Origin: Exophiala sp. HKRS030
Lineage: Eukaryota > Ascomycota > Eurotiomycetes > Chaetothyriales > Herpotrichiellaceae
NCBI GenBank assembly: GCA_023897205.1
Contig: JAHWDD010000002.1
Location: 2,542,001-2,606,000 of the forward strand
Length of the DNA stretch: 64,000 nt
Direction of reading: 5' to 3'
Part shown: positions 10,876 through 22,102 of the stretch, piece after piece
Position numbering within the stretch: the stretch's first letter is position 1
Layout: each line of letters starts with the position of its first letter
The notes under the pieces: generated by a model
Seen by the model: the letters and a program-made list of their open reading frames with translations, nothing else
Databases searched by the model: none
What the model was told of the DNA's origin: nothing
Program-made: the position numbers and the translations under genes

Positions 10876-11906
10876 TGCGGAAGACGAGTTCTGTTGCCTG
10901 GATTGAGGGTTTTCTTTCGATGTCGATGTTGATAGCGATATGGGCCTCTTTTTTGCTAACGGCACCCTACCGCTGTGTTTTAATGACTTGGTATTGTCGC
11001 TCAATGGTTGATTGTGTAACTGAGGATAGACGACGAGATTTTCCATTCATATATGCCTTTTCAATCCTAGGCCCCCCAGACTTGTTGCCGGAAAATACCA
11101 TGAATGATGAATCCACATCTTGAGAGACTCCGTCTCAAATCCACCTACAACGAATCAACGATACTCGAATCCGGAATTAATACGGTCTCAAACAGAAATC
11201 TGGGTCCGGACATGTCTTATCGCCTCCAATTAGATTGATCGAGGATACGGCAAAGTCGTAATACTCGCTTAAGTCCCTGACGTGGTAGAAGTGAACATGG
11301 AGAAGAGACGGAGTACTGGGGATACTGGAGAGAACGGTGCTGGAGCCTTGAACGTGCTTATCAATCTTCGATGGAGGGACAGGCTGGGCCTGGGACTGCC
11401 TGGCTATCGCCGCTTAACAGCGCCCAAAGTGTGCCTATTTACCCGAGTGGTCATACTCCGGACAGGAGTGCTTAAAAGCTTTAAGCACCGGTAGCCCATG
11501 AAACTCCCTTAAATGCCCACAAGCCTCCGATCTGACACCTATCTACGGAGTACCATCTTTACAACTCATCATCCAAGTACTGCAGTTCACGACTTGAGGA
11601 GGTTCCCTACTCCCGATCATATGATAGCCTTCAGAATGACATGTTGATCCACGTGAGTGCCACTCACGATATAATATGATCACTAGGTCGTTCATCTAGT
11701 GAACGGCCATTACGATTGGTGGTTCAGGCCTCCCTTCCGGTCGAGATAGGTCGAGGTAAAAGTGTCCACAGCGCGTATAACTATGTACTTTACTCTGTAG
11801 GGATTGCCTGATGACCTTTCCTTCAGCCATCACCTGGAATCGATTTTTCGTCGTTGTTTCTTTGGAAGTAAACAACTTCACCCAACACAATCTCTCAGCA
11901 ACAAAC
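10876..11906. other. Intergenic, divergent promoter region
   Basis: Separates the SDR (-) from the alpha/beta hydrolase (+), so both promoters are expected here. No open frame with recognisable coding content; the 11282-11494 frame looks like chance. Confidence 0.5.
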
Positions 11907-12749
11907 ATGGAGTCGACATTATGCGCACATGAAATCGGCGAAGGAGTACCCATAGTGATAATCCATGGGTGGGAGATGAATGGCAAAGTTGAGGAGCTGG
12001 ACTTTGAGCCGATTTTTGATAGCTCCAAAGAAGATTTTCGTCGCATCTACGTCGACCTTCCGGGCATGGGCGCGACACCCGCCAACGGCTTGAGAGATCT
12101 GGACGACATGCTTGTTCGCTTGACCGGATTCATCGACGGTCGTCTGGCACCTTCATCGAGATTCATGCTTGTGGGATCATCTTGCGGTGCCTACCTCGCT
12201 CGAGCACTCGCGCACCAATACGCCGGACGAGTCGACGGTCTGCTGTTGCGAGTGCCGCTCGTCGAGCCCCAGGACGGCCTGCGCGACCTCGACCCCTTCC
12301 GACCACTCGTTGCCGACGAAGGGCTCATGTCGAGCATATCGGACCAGGACAAGGCCCTTCTCGGAAACGTCCTTGTCCAGACACCCTCTTACATGAAGTG
12401 TCTGAAATCAAAATACGAATATGGCTACTGCCCTGCGATGAAAGCGGCCGACAATGAAGTGTTGGACCCCATTCGTGCAGATCCAAGCAGGTATAAAATA
12501 TCTCTCGCCTTGGACGACGACAAGGTTGTGATGGCGGCGCCCACGCTAATCGTGTCTGGGAGACAAGATATGACCGTCGGGTATCGTGATAGCCTCCGTC
12601 TGTTAGAGCTCTACCCACGCTCGACTTTCGTTGTTCTGGATCGCGCCGGGCACGACTTGCCCGTTGAGCAGGATGGAGTGTTTCAGGCCCTTGTGCGGGA
12701 TTGGTTGACTCGAGTCACTGAATGGCGAGGGTCCATGGGTCACCCATAG
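11907..12749 (+). CDS. Alpha/beta hydrolase
   Basis: Intronless, 280 aa from ATG 11907 (MESTLCAHEIGEG); the frame extends 32 codons upstream, but the upstream sequence does not fit the family start. Oxyanion-hole HG (IIHGWEMNG, about residues 18-26), nucleophile elbow G-S-S-C-G (about 91-95, a variant of GxSxG), an acid in GRQDMTVGY and the histidine in RAGHDLPVE complete the triad. No signal peptide, so cytosolic. Family members hydrolyse esters, amides or epoxides; the substrate cannot be told. On the same strand as the GST and carboxylesterase that follow. Confidence 0.85.
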   Translation: MESTLCAHEIGEGVPIVIIHGWEMNGKVEELDFEPIFDSSKEDFRRIYVDLPGMGATPANGLRDLDDMLVRLTGFIDGRLAPSSRFMLVGSSCGAYLARALAHQYAGRVDGLLLRVPLVEPQDGLRDLDPFRPLVADEGLMSSISDQDKALLGNVLVQTPSYMKCLKSKYEYGYCPAMKAADNEVLDPIRADPSRYKISLALDDDKVVMAAPTLIVSGRQDMTVGYRDSLRLLELYPRSTFVVLDRAGHDLPVEQDGVFQALVRDWLTRVTEWRGSMGHP

Positions 12750-13448
12750 ATAGAATGCTTTCTCAGTGCTTTCCATTTCTGGATCATGGGCTGATAGTAT
12801 ATATAGGCGGCGCCGGTATACTCTATCTCCAGGCGCGTGTAACGTGAGTAGTGACCTCAAGAGCAGCAGATGAAGTTACTTCAAAACGGGAAATCAAACA
12901 CTTCCTAAAGTGATGCAAGGCCGCCCTTCTCCTTTGCGCCTAGAAGCCCGACTCACTGACTAAGCCTACGAGTACTTGGAAACTGGCGCTGTGAGAAGCG
13001 GGTTTGTCATATGGCGTGGTCTCTGAGCACAGATGCAGATTACTCGTTACCGGTGCCAAGTTTAGATTGCTCCAATATGAAGCCCAGGAACATGGCGATA
13101 CCTGTAGGTACCCGTAGCTAGGACTACTTTTCTTTACCTAATGTTTCTCGTGATTCCATAATCTTTTGTGTTTCAGCAACCCACTTCAGACATTGCATTT
13201 TCACACCTCATCAGACCAGCGTCATTATGCCAAGTTGCTCCAGAGACTCGAGGTGATGATCCATGTCGATTGACGTTTCTTGTCGTCGGAAATGAATATA
13301 AAGTCGACCACGATGTTTTGGTCGTGGGATGAAAGTACTCGTCTCTCAAGCAGCGCAACAGCAAAACATCGAAAGTTGACAAGAAAACGCCCAAGGTTCA
13401 GCTCCTAGTGACCAATACCAGGATCAAACACGATACCTACCAACCAAT
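12750..13448. other. Intergenic, no gene seen
   Basis: Between two plus-strand genes; no coding sequence supported. Contains the presumed GST promoter. Confidence 0.5.
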
Positions 13449-14309
13449 ATGGCACCCAAATTCACAATCTATTCGTCCGAAGCCTCTCAGTGGGCGATGG
13501 TTCCTCTCTTGGGCATCCAAGAGAAAGGCATCCAGCCCCACGAATACGAGCATCGAGAAATCGACCTCATGGGAGCCGGCAACTTTGACGTGGAATACCT
13601 AAAGATCAACCACAACGGTACCCTACCAGCTCTGACCACGCCGTCCCTCGACGCTCCACTGACGGAGAGCGCCGACATTCTCGAATTCCTCGACCGCCTC
13701 GAACCGAGCAGGGGCACGAACCTGGCGCCCAACGACGCCGCGACCAAGGAAAGGGCGGCCCAACTGATCGCCCTGGTGCACTCGATGGACCTCGGCAGCA
13801 ACCTGATCCTGTTGACGGCGCGAGACACGGAGGAGCTCGAAAAGGTCAAGGGCACTTTCTACGACTTCATCACCACCCGCCAGCGAGTCCTGGAGGAGAA
13901 CGCAGCCCGTCGTCCCGACCACCCCTTCTACGGACCCAAGGTCGCCGAGAACGGTGGAGTCAGCAAAGTGTACACCACCACTCCCGCAGGGCGCGAACAC
14001 GAAGAGTTCTTCGAGAACACGCACCGAGGGTACAAGGCGTTCGCAGGTGCCTTTGACCAGCTCCAATCTCTGCTCGTCCTGCCGTACGCCGCCGGGGACC
14101 ACATCACGTACGCTGATTTGAACATCGTCCCGTGGCTCAGTCATGTCTTGTGCTTCGCGGGAGCCAAGGACTTTGATGACTTTGCTGCTTTGGAGGCGGT
14201 GGTCAGGAAGACCGTCCCGGGATTCAAGGTCGGGCCCAAGGTCAGACAGTGGTGGAAGACCATGCAGGAGAGGGAGAGCTTCAAGAAGGTGTTCCCCGTG
14301 CTACATTGA
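13449..14309 (+). CDS. Glutathione S-transferase-like protein
   Basis: Intronless, 286 aa. The N-terminal half begins MAPKFTIYSSEASQWAMVPL, a thioredoxin-fold GST start, with the cis-Pro region GTLPALTTP and the ESADILEFLD glutathione-binding motif (T/ES-x-x-I-x-x-Y/F-L). The C-terminal all-helical GST domain contains the N-capping-like ITYADLNIVPWL motif. Family members conjugate glutathione to electrophiles or act as dehydratases and isomerases in the cytosol. The nearby hydrolase and esterase fit a detoxification theme (inference). Confidence 0.85.
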   Translation: MAPKFTIYSSEASQWAMVPLLGIQEKGIQPHEYEHREIDLMGAGNFDVEYLKINHNGTLPALTTPSLDAPLTESADILEFLDRLEPSRGTNLAPNDAATKERAAQLIALVHSMDLGSNLILLTARDTEELEKVKGTFYDFITTRQRVLEENAARRPDHPFYGPKVAENGGVSKVYTTTPAGREHEEFFENTHRGYKAFAGAFDQLQSLLVLPYAAGDHITYADLNIVPWLSHVLCFAGAKDFDDFAALEAVVRKTVPGFKVGPKVRQWWKTMQERESFKKVFPVLH

Positions 14310-14615
14310 GTTCGGTACAGATTTTGGATCATAAGCCTTTTGGAGAGACCGGCATTGAGATGATCGAATAATATTATCTAGATACTCATCCCCTTTGAAT
14401 TTGATCGATAGCCTTTCACTGTTAATGAAGCAACTCAATCCACCCCTGCAGACTAAATAGGTGACGTTGTTAGTTGCTCTTCGGGGGTTTCATGCATCGG
14501 AGTTGAGCGACAGTAATGGATTTCCACTTGATGGATAATGACACCGTTCAGTACACCCTTGAGTCTCTGAATCATTGTGCCCTGCTTTGACCAAAGGAAA
14601 GAGTGACCGTTCGAC
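14310..14615. other. Short intergenic spacer
   Basis: 306 bp between the GST and the carboxylesterase; nothing recognised beyond likely promoter and 3' UTR sequence. Confidence 0.5.
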
Positions 14616-16561
14616 ATGTCTAAAGATGTATTGCTCAACCTCGGGCAACATGGCAGCTTGCGAGGCACGGTGTCGCTCGACGTCACGCATCGGTTTCTCA
14701 ACATACCATACGCCCTTCCGCCGATAGGTGAACGTCGATGGAGGAAACCAGTTCACTTGCCGAAGGACCACATCTACACTGATGAGGCGCACTCTTCGTC
14801 CGCTCGTGATTGTACAACCTACGGCGATATATGTCTTCAACCACCATATCTCGTCAATGGTAAAGACATGTCGATTGTTCCCGGTGCTAATGTAGGTACT
14901 TGAGGATCCCGTTCAAACCTCCCGCCTATATGGTGTGCAGTACTATATGTTGACCTTGATGCCCGATTATAGTACTCGGAGGATTGCTTGGTTGTGAATA
15001 TCTGGAAACCCACAAAGCCCTTGCCGACCTCCGGCGAGGAGAAATGGCCTGTCCTGGCCTGGATACACGGAGGCTGGTTACAGATTGGCAGTCCATCGCA
15101 CCAGGAGCGTCACTGGCCCGAGGGATTGATAGACCCGGATGGTGGAGGTCTCAATGCGGTGGTCGTCTCGATTGGATACCGTCTTAACATCTTTGGGTTC
15201 CTGGCTGGTCATGATCTCAAGGGTAACTTTGGATTTTGGGTGAGCCTTTGAACTCGGTGTCTCAAAACGATGTTGGATGAGCTAACTTCATATTTCTAGG
15301 ACCAACGATGTGCTCTCGAATGGGTGCAGGATTATATACACTATTTCGGAGGCGACAGAAACAAAGTCACACTCGGCGGACACAGTGCGGGTGCTTACTC
15401 AACCCATGCTCAGCTCCAGTATGAGCTTTTGCACACAGACGGATCGAGACCTCTCTTTCACAATGTCTGGTTGTGTTCAAATGCTATACCGGTAAGTCCA
15501 GATGAACCAAGGTCCAGTATTAGTGGGTGGATCGACACTGAACTTTTCTCCAGGCGCAGCCAAAGTCGCTTGAAGAAGGTACTCCGGAGTGAATGTCCTC
15601 TGTCTAGATGAACAGGGAAGGGTTAACGTTTGTACAGCGACTACTCAACTGGAAAATGTCTTTGCTCACTTCCAAATCTCACCTTCACTACCACTATCAC
15701 AAAGACTGGACGGCCTCCGTAAGATTGATGGTACGAAGCTCATCGAATCCTTTCACAAACTCAGGCTTCACACCTTCCGGGCAGTCACCGATGGTGAGTT
15801 CATACGTGGCGACATGATTGAAAAGTTCCGCGATGGGACCTTTGCACGGCTTTTCAAGGAGCGAGGAGTGAGGATCTTGATTGGAGAAACAGAGAATGAG
15901 GTATGCTCATCAAGCCCTGTTTTGACCCTCCCCAGTCCTTGTCGTTCCATAAACTAATGCAATCTTTCTGAGATTATAGCAATGGCTATATTCAAAGGTA
16001 ATTCCACCGGAATCTCTCGCAGGCCTCCCACGGGCCTTGGAGAACTACTATGCCGCCCAAGTATGCGAGCGCCTCATGTCACTTTCCCAGTACCAAGCCA
16101 CCCTAGACATATCGTCCTCGACCGACAAAGATGACAGGGCAGAGGCCGAGAGACTGTATGGAATGATAACTTCGGATGCTCAGGTCAGGGCGCCTATTCG
16201 GGCCTTGTGCCACCAGCTCATGTCAAACGGAGTGCCTGTTGAAAGGATCCTTCGATACCGCATCGCGCTCAGGCCGCGATGTCTTGACAAGTTCTATCCA
16301 CCCGAGGCTGGCGTAACGCACGGTGGAGACATGTATACCTGGTGGCTGACACGACACATGGGCCTGATGGATAGCGAAGCCGTGCTCATTTCCGACTGGC
16401 TGAAAGGCTCGCTTTGTAGCTTGGTCAACTCAGAGCCTTTCGAGTGGGTGTCTCGGGAGGAAGATGGGTACGTTTATCTCGGAGAGGATGGGAGTGTGGA
16501 GGTTGTTCATGATGAACATTGGAAGAGGCTTGGCCAAGTCATCGACCTTGTATTGAGCTGA
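14616..16561 (+). CDS. Type-B carboxylesterase (esterase/lipase family)
   Basis: Six exons: 14616-14891, 14973-15239, 15300-15491, 15554-15578, 15638-15900, 15980-16561, giving 534 aa. All introns are GT-AG and phases agree; the 25-nt exon 4 is needed to join AQPKSLEE to ATTQLENV. Conserved points: EDCLVVNIW, WIHGGWLQIGS oxyanion region, GGDRNKVTLGGHSAGAY with the nucleophilic Ser (GHSAG), acid Glu in IGETENE, and His in VTHGGDMYTWW. No signal peptide, so probably intracellular, unlike secreted lipases. It hydrolyses carboxylic esters; substrate not predictable. Similar fungal enzymes appear near metabolic clusters. High confidence in family, moderate in exon 4 borders. Confidence 0.85.
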
Positions 16562-17326
16562 TCTTCCATGATACTCCTCATTCACACAACCTAGTTTAGC
16601 ATTGAAGACTTTGCGAGTTCTTCTGGGCACATTGAGCAGAGAGATATCAATGAAGTGAAACGGTCAGAGGATGAGTAAGCACTGCCAAGGCTAAAGTCAG
16701 ACTAGGGCTGTAAGTAGAATAGTACAAAACTGACCAGGTCACGGGACCAGCTGGTGAATATTTTCTCATCCGGCGGAATGGGTTCGACTCCAGATTGAAT
16801 TTCGTCGAAAATAAATGTGCATATGGACCGAGCAGACAGGATGTAGATGATGCAATATCCATGGCAAATTGAATGTGAAAATAATTGTTGTTGCGTTTCG
16901 AACCCGGGAACCTGCTTATTGTGGCCGAGTCTTGGCGAAAGAAATAGTGATTTGCCCACTGCGTAATGCTCCCCCCGCCTTCATCGTTGCAAATTCTCGA
17001 CCACTTTTTCACCTCGATCTTCATCCACCACCATCAATTTTATCACCATCATCCATCGCCATTCGCTTTCCTTTTACGATCCACCAATTCTCGCCGCTTT
17101 GGGGCCATATCGAATACTCCTTCTCAGTAGCAAAGCAAGCTCTAACGCCGTCGATACAGACTCTTCCAGCCATGGTCGTCGAGATCCAAACACCCTGACT
17201 CATTCCTCCATCACCTTTTCCTGACAAAAGATCGGGTCACGTGTATGACCATGTAACACCAAGCCATCGAACCTTGACAGAAACCCTCCGTTCACTTGTT
17301 CAACTACTCAACTCCTAGCTTCCACA
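16562..17326. other. Intergenic upstream of BRF1
   Basis: No coding sequence supported. Promoter of the BRF1-like gene expected near 17000-17300, which is pyrimidine-rich. Confidence 0.5.
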
Positions 17327-20300
17327 ATGCCTACTCTCAAACCGCCACCGCCAAAGCCTCGTGCCGGACAACACCGAAGAGCGATCCCTCGTGGTCGTAT
17401 CGAAGGCTTGGGCAGCCCGGGCCCAGTATCATCAATCCGGGCGACCACACCTTCCTTTCGCCGTGCATCAACACCAAGCATACAACGGCCGGTTGGAGGG
17501 AAGGTTCTCAAATGTACCAACCCAACTTGTCCCAATCCTCATATCGTCGAGAGCGAGCAAGGTCTTATTTGTGACACTTGTGGTGCTGTCGCTTTAGAGG
17601 AGTCCGGCCTTGTCAGCGAACAAGGCTTCGGCGAGACAGATTCTGGAGCAATTACGGCTCTGGGTGTCCGCGTCAATGAAAACCAAACACATCAGCGCAC
17701 CTACGCACCAGGTGGTGCCCTCGGCAATGCCGGTCGTGAACCCACCATCAACAGAGAACGGTCAGAACAACAAGCCAGGACGATCATGCAGTCCTACCAA
17801 ACTCTCCTGGGAGTCCGACAGGCCGAGGTGGACGCAGGCTTACAATTATTCAAGCTTGCTTGGGGATATTCCTTCGTCCAAGGTAGAACCATCGATAGTG
17901 TCGCAGTGGTCTGCCTCTACCTCGCCTGTCGACGCAAGCACGAACAGATACAGAACGAGCGCCGTCCGATGTACAGCCTGATGTTGATCGACTTTGCGGA
18001 GAAACTCAACATCGATGTGTTCTTTCTCGGCAAAATGTACTCGGACCTTGTTCGCAAGTTGTACCTTCAATCGGATGGCAGCATTAAAGGGGACGTGTCG
18101 TCCGACCTATTGGCCATGGGCCCGGAAGTGCTCGTCAATCGATTTGTGGACGAGCTTGAATTCGACAAAGCTCACCGTGACAAAATCAAAATGGATGCCA
18201 TCAGAATTGTTCAACGTATGAAGCGTGACTGGATGTCTACTGGCCGACGACCTTCGGGAGTTTGTGGTGCGGCGGTCATTCTCGCAGCTCGGATGAACAA
18301 CTATCGTCGCACCACAAGAGAAGTGGTCTTGACTGCAAAGGTCACCGAGATCACCATTAATAAACGCCTTGAAGAATTCCAGGATACGGCAAGCAGCAGG
18401 CTCTCAGTATCACAGTTCAGGGACAATACGGTTCTCGACGCCCAAATAGCCTCGGACCCTCCTGCCTATCAACGAGCTCACAATCCTAAACCCTTGAAGA
18501 AGAAGCGTGGTCGACCTCGAAAGATCCCTCCACCAGAAGCAACTGCGGAACCGGAGACAGGATCTTCTGTCGTGCAAGAGACTGGTGACGGAGGGCCACC
18601 TCTCAAACGTGCCAGGGTGGACGCAGATGGATACAAGATTCCCGACATTCCTCAGAGACCAACACCAATCGATCCTGCCCTGACCCGGACCGATGCTGGT
18701 GCTCCTGCCGCTGGCCCTACATCTGATGAGGATCCTGCACGAGCCCCAGAAGTCCGCCGCCGAAAACGAACGTTTGTCGTGCCTCCACCTTCCGAAGCTG
18801 AACTCGCCATTGAGAGCGAGATCGAGCAAGATATACAGCTTGCCTTCCGAGACAACCCTGAGCTCGCTCCAAACCGCGTTCAAAATAACGATACCCGGCC
18901 TGCCGATGCCGATCATCCAACTCCGGCGCCCTTGCCCTTGCCGGATGATGGCGGCGACGCTCTCAATCCTCTTGGACCGCATCGCAAAGACAAGACCCCG
19001 GGGCCCCGTGTCGACTCGGACGCTGGGAACACTGGCTGTGTGTCGCTTTCTCCGACCATCAGACCCGAGGAGTTCGACTCGGACGAAGATGTGTCAATGT
19101 GTCTTCTGAGTGAGGAAGAAAGTACGATCAAGGAGACCATATGGCTTGCCATGAACGGGGACTGGATCCGAAAGAATCATTACAAACAGATCAAGCAACA
19201 ACTCAAGGACGACGAGTTGCGCGCACGTGGCCTCGATCCCGCCAAGGAAGCGCTGAAGGAGAAGCTGGCCAAAGGTCGACGCAAGGACGGTACCAAGAAG
19301 CCTGGCCGCCGAGGCGATGTGAGCTACTTGGATGAACAGGCCAAGGCGGAACCCGGGCGTGGAGACCGCGAACGCAGTGCCGCAGAGTCTGTGCGGAAGA
19401 TGTTCAAAACTCGGGGCGTCTACTCGAGGCGGGTCAACTACGACGTGCTCGACTCGATCTACGGCATCACTGGAGGAGGCGACGACGATGATGCGAGCGG
19501 TGAGTCCAGAAGTGCCAGCCGAAGCCAGAGTGTGGCCAGTGACATGCCCCGGGATGCGAGGGAAGGTAGTGTCGCGAGCAGCGTTGCGTCGACCACCCTC
19601 GGACCCGAAGGGATCTTCCGCGGCAACAGCGGTACGAGTGGTAAGAACAGGACCAAAGCTTCCTTCGCCGCGGAACGACGGGAGAGAAAGAGACGTGAGC
19701 AAAGCAGCAGTCAAGCGCCGCGAGATCTGCGAGAAGGAAGCAACGTTTCGGATGCGGTGAGAAGCAGAAGTCCGAGTGAGGCAGCACCCGGTGTTGAAAC
19801 CCACGAACGGGTGGTCGTCAAGAGGAAGCGTGAGGCGAGTGGATCAAGTTCTGAAGCTTTGTTGGCTGCTGCGGACGAAGAGGGAAGAGATGTCGAGACT
19901 GGACGGACAGTGCCACGGCATCAAGGACATCTGTCGCCACCGGCAACGCAGAATCCAGAAACGGCACCATCGGTTGGTACTTCAAGTGACGTACCGATAA
20001 TTGCATCCTCTTCTTCGCAAGGTCCACAACAACAACAGCGTACTCCTCCGGCCACACAGAGTCAACAGGGACCATCACCTGTTCATGCAGATGGTGGCAT
20101 CCCAATCGTCGCATCCACACAAAGTCAGGGACCACCCGGCGTCCGAGTCACTTCCGACATACCGGCCGTCGGTTCCTCATCAGTGGCTGTACAGAAGCCT
20201 CGATCGCCGTCATCGGCGACCACTGGTCCTACGACACAAGTTCGGACGGGGACCAAAGGCACCACTGCCACCGTCGCGAATCACTCTTCTCGTATTGGTC

Positions 20301-20515
20301 GTCAAGAAGCAGAAAAGACTGGCGATCAAGATGGTAGCGATGACGATGAAGATGAAGAGGATGAGGAAGAAGATGATGACGACGAGGACCTTGACGATGA
20401 CGATGACGATGATGAAGAAGATGCAGGAGAAGATTATGTCCGGGAGATTGATGATGGTGATATTGACGCCGCATTCGACGGACGGTACGGTGATGATGGT
20501 GATGAGGATTGGTAG
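17327..20515 (+). CDS. BRF1: TFIIIB subunit BRF1 (RNA polymerase III initiation factor)
   Basis: Intronless, 1062 aa. Zinc ribbon with CTNPTC (63-68) and CDTC (82-85; metal ligands Cys63, Cys68, Cys82, Cys85). Two TFIIB-type cyclin repeats follow (about 140-240 and 260-350, including GRTIDSVAVVCLYLACR and RRPSGVCGAAVILAAR), then a KKKRGRPRK basic motif. The Brf homology block that holds TBP lies at about 590-710 (IKETIWLAMNGDW ... YLDEQ). The rest is a long disordered tail ending in an acidic run (D/E-rich, about 1005-1040). Family role: joins TBP and Bdp1 to recruit Pol III to tRNA and 5S genes. The tail after the homology block is long (about 350 aa), longer than in yeast BRF1. Confidence 0.93.
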   Translation: MPTLKPPPPKPRAGQHRRAIPRGRIEGLGSPGPVSSIRATTPSFRRASTPSIQRPVGGKVLKCTNPTCPNPHIVESEQGLICDTCGAVALEESGLVSEQGFGETDSGAITALGVRVNENQTHQRTYAPGGALGNAGREPTINRERSEQQARTIMQSYQTLLGVRQAEVDAGLQLFKLAWGYSFVQGRTIDSVAVVCLYLACRRKHEQIQNERRPMYSLMLIDFAEKLNIDVFFLGKMYSDLVRKLYLQSDGSIKGDVSSDLLAMGPEVLVNRFVDELEFDKAHRDKIKMDAIRIVQRMKRDWMSTGRRPSGVCGAAVILAARMNNYRRTTREVVLTAKVTEITINKRLEEFQDTASSRLSVSQFRDNTVLDAQIASDPPAYQRAHNPKPLKKKRGRPRKIPPPEATAEPETGSSVVQETGDGGPPLKRARVDADGYKIPDIPQRPTPIDPALTRTDAGAPAAGPTSDEDPARAPEVRRRKRTFVVPPPSEAELAIESEIEQDIQLAFRDNPELAPNRVQNNDTRPADADHPTPAPLPLPDDGGDALNPLGPHRKDKTPGPRVDSDAGNTGCVSLSPTIRPEEFDSDEDVSMCLLSEEESTIKETIWLAMNGDWIRKNHYKQIKQQLKDDELRARGLDPAKEALKEKLAKGRRKDGTKKPGRRGDVSYLDEQAKAEPGRGDRERSAAESVRKMFKTRGVYSRRVNYDVLDSIYGITGGGDDDDASGESRSASRSQSVASDMPRDAREGSVASSVASTTLGPEGIFRGNSGTSGKNRTKASFAAERRERKRREQSSSQAPRDLREGSNVSDAVRSRSPSEAAPGVETHERVVVKRKREASGSSSEALLAAADEEGRDVETGRTVPRHQGHLSPPATQNPETAPSVGTSSDVPIIASSSSQGPQQQQRTPPATQSQQGPSPVHADGGIPIVASTQSQGPPGVRVTSDIPAVGSSSVAVQKPRSPSSATTGPTTQVRTGTKGTTATVANHSSRIGRQEAEKTGDQDGSDDDEDEEDEEEDDDDEDLDDDDDDDEEDAGEDYVREIDDGDIDAAFDGRYGDDGDEDW

Positions 20516-21620
20516 TAGATTTTGGTCGGGGGTGTTTTCGGGTTCACTGAAGTGGTGGTCGACAAACAACAACAAACATGGGACACCAGTGGACACCCCA
20601 GGACGACAGTATTGGCGCGCGAAAGAGTCCCCCAAAAACAGTTTCACACATGTAACATGTACAGAGTAGACTTGGAAAAATACTACTGCCGTCAGGCGGG
20701 TGCAGTACAATGCTAGAGCAGACTCATCACAATGAATCAAAAATTATGACACAAACGTACACATACGCAGCACAAGAGTCAAGGGTTTCTTGGATAGATT
20801 ATCAACTCGGCACTCATTCATTGACGACGTGAAGGAAAAGGATACCTCGATAGTGGACTACTCCTACTTTGAACAATCAGATATAGGATCCCCCCTTTTC
20901 CCCCCCCTCGTCAGTAGAGAAAATATTCCTGCGCGGGAACCCTTGCGTCCTTGAAAAGAACAAAAACCACACAAGTTCAGTCCTTCTTCGTTGCCTAGGC
21001 CATGCCGGAAATGGATTCTAGGTTTCCTCACTCTCTGTACGGGAGTGTGCATGTCTGTGTCGTTTTGGACCGGCATCGGCGGCGGCACCACCACCAGGAG
21101 GAGAGGGACTTGGTGGATATGCCCCCATACAGAAGTTGTAGTGGCCAACAAAAGCACAACCAGAGGTACAACTTACAGTACGTGTTCCCTCTACCGATCG
21201 CCGGCACTCCTCGTGCAAATAAATAGTTGAAGATGTGAGAGATTCCGTGTTTCTCGATCAACAACGATGATATATCTCTGGTGCGTATCCGTACGGAGCA
21301 CCGTAATAACAAACATCCTCCTCTTCCGGTACCCGAATCATGCGTTTGAGACTTCCAAAAGACACCAGGGAAACCCCCGACGGTTTTTTCCCTTTCCACC
21401 ACTGACTTTCAAGAATGAGTTCAGGGGAGACTTGGCTCGTGTATGGTGTCGCATGAATCCGTGGATCTTTGGCTTTTGAATTCGTTGTACTTTCAATCCT
21501 CATTCTCATCCTTCTCGTCAAACTTGTTGACTCGTCAATGATCTCTGCGCAATGTTTTGTTGTTCTTTCTGCACACTCCGTACAAGGTCTGCCCTATTTG
21601 CGTGTCTCTCATAATATATC
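20516..21620. other. Intergenic region between convergent genes
   Basis: About 1.1 kb between the BRF1 stop and the stop of the small membrane protein gene. Several short frames (for example 21002-21226 + and 21028-21402 -) overlap each other and match nothing I know. 3' UTRs are expected at both ends. Confidence 0.45.
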
Positions 21621-22102
21621 TCATGTCTGATCTTGCCTCGGTCCTTCGTCCGATTTCCTCTTTTCCGCGTCCGTGTCCCTTCTCGTACCGCCTCGAGTCG
21701 GTGTCGAAGGCGCACTTCCACTCCCGGTGACCAGGTCCACAAAACTCATCCGCCTCACCCTGTCTCTCAAACTCGGAGCGCGAGGTCGATGCTCACCCCT
21801 CGCCCGGCCACCAAAAAAAGGGATCTCGTGGTAGATGACTCGGCCGACGTAGAGACATGCGTCGTAGAGGATGGCTAGGATCCAAGGGAGGAGATTGATT
21901 ACGGCCAGTAACAACTGTTTGATTTCGAAGAGATTGGGTCAGCGAAACTGGTGGGTAGAGAGAAAAGAAAATGCTCAAAAGGACAGACCAAAAACAAGCA
22001 AAGACAGTTCTGGGTCAAGGAGAGGGGACGACTTACAAAACCTCGAATGATCCAAGTTTCATAGACGGTCAAATGAGTAGGAAGGATAGAGTACCAAGCC
22101 AT
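21621..22102 (-). CDS. Small integral membrane protein (119 aa), conserved-fungal type
   Basis: Two exons: 22037-22102 and 21621-21914, in phase 0, with a GTAAGT donor and a CAAACAG acceptor. The 119-aa product starts MAWYSILPTHLTVYETW. The splice joins a short lead to a long hydrophobic stretch (about residues 18-46: FLLLAVINLLPWILAILYDA), followed by a basic, Ser/Thr/Arg-rich tail likely on the cytosolic side. No signal peptidase site is evident. I do not recognise a named family. Both the splice and the strongly hydrophobic segment followed by a positive tail support a real gene. Confidence 0.65.

Noticed and set aside
13623..14144. A 173-codon open frame on - in the GST gene
   Set aside because: Antisense shadow of a conserved GST reading frame.
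16880..16925. GTTTCGAACCCGGG-like sequence resembling a tRNA T-arm
   Set aside because: The paired stem and acceptor arm do not follow; it is probably chance.
20991..21402. Short open frames on both strands after BRF1
   Set aside because: Overlapping, Cys/Arg/His-rich frames without start context or family match; likely 3' UTR sequence.
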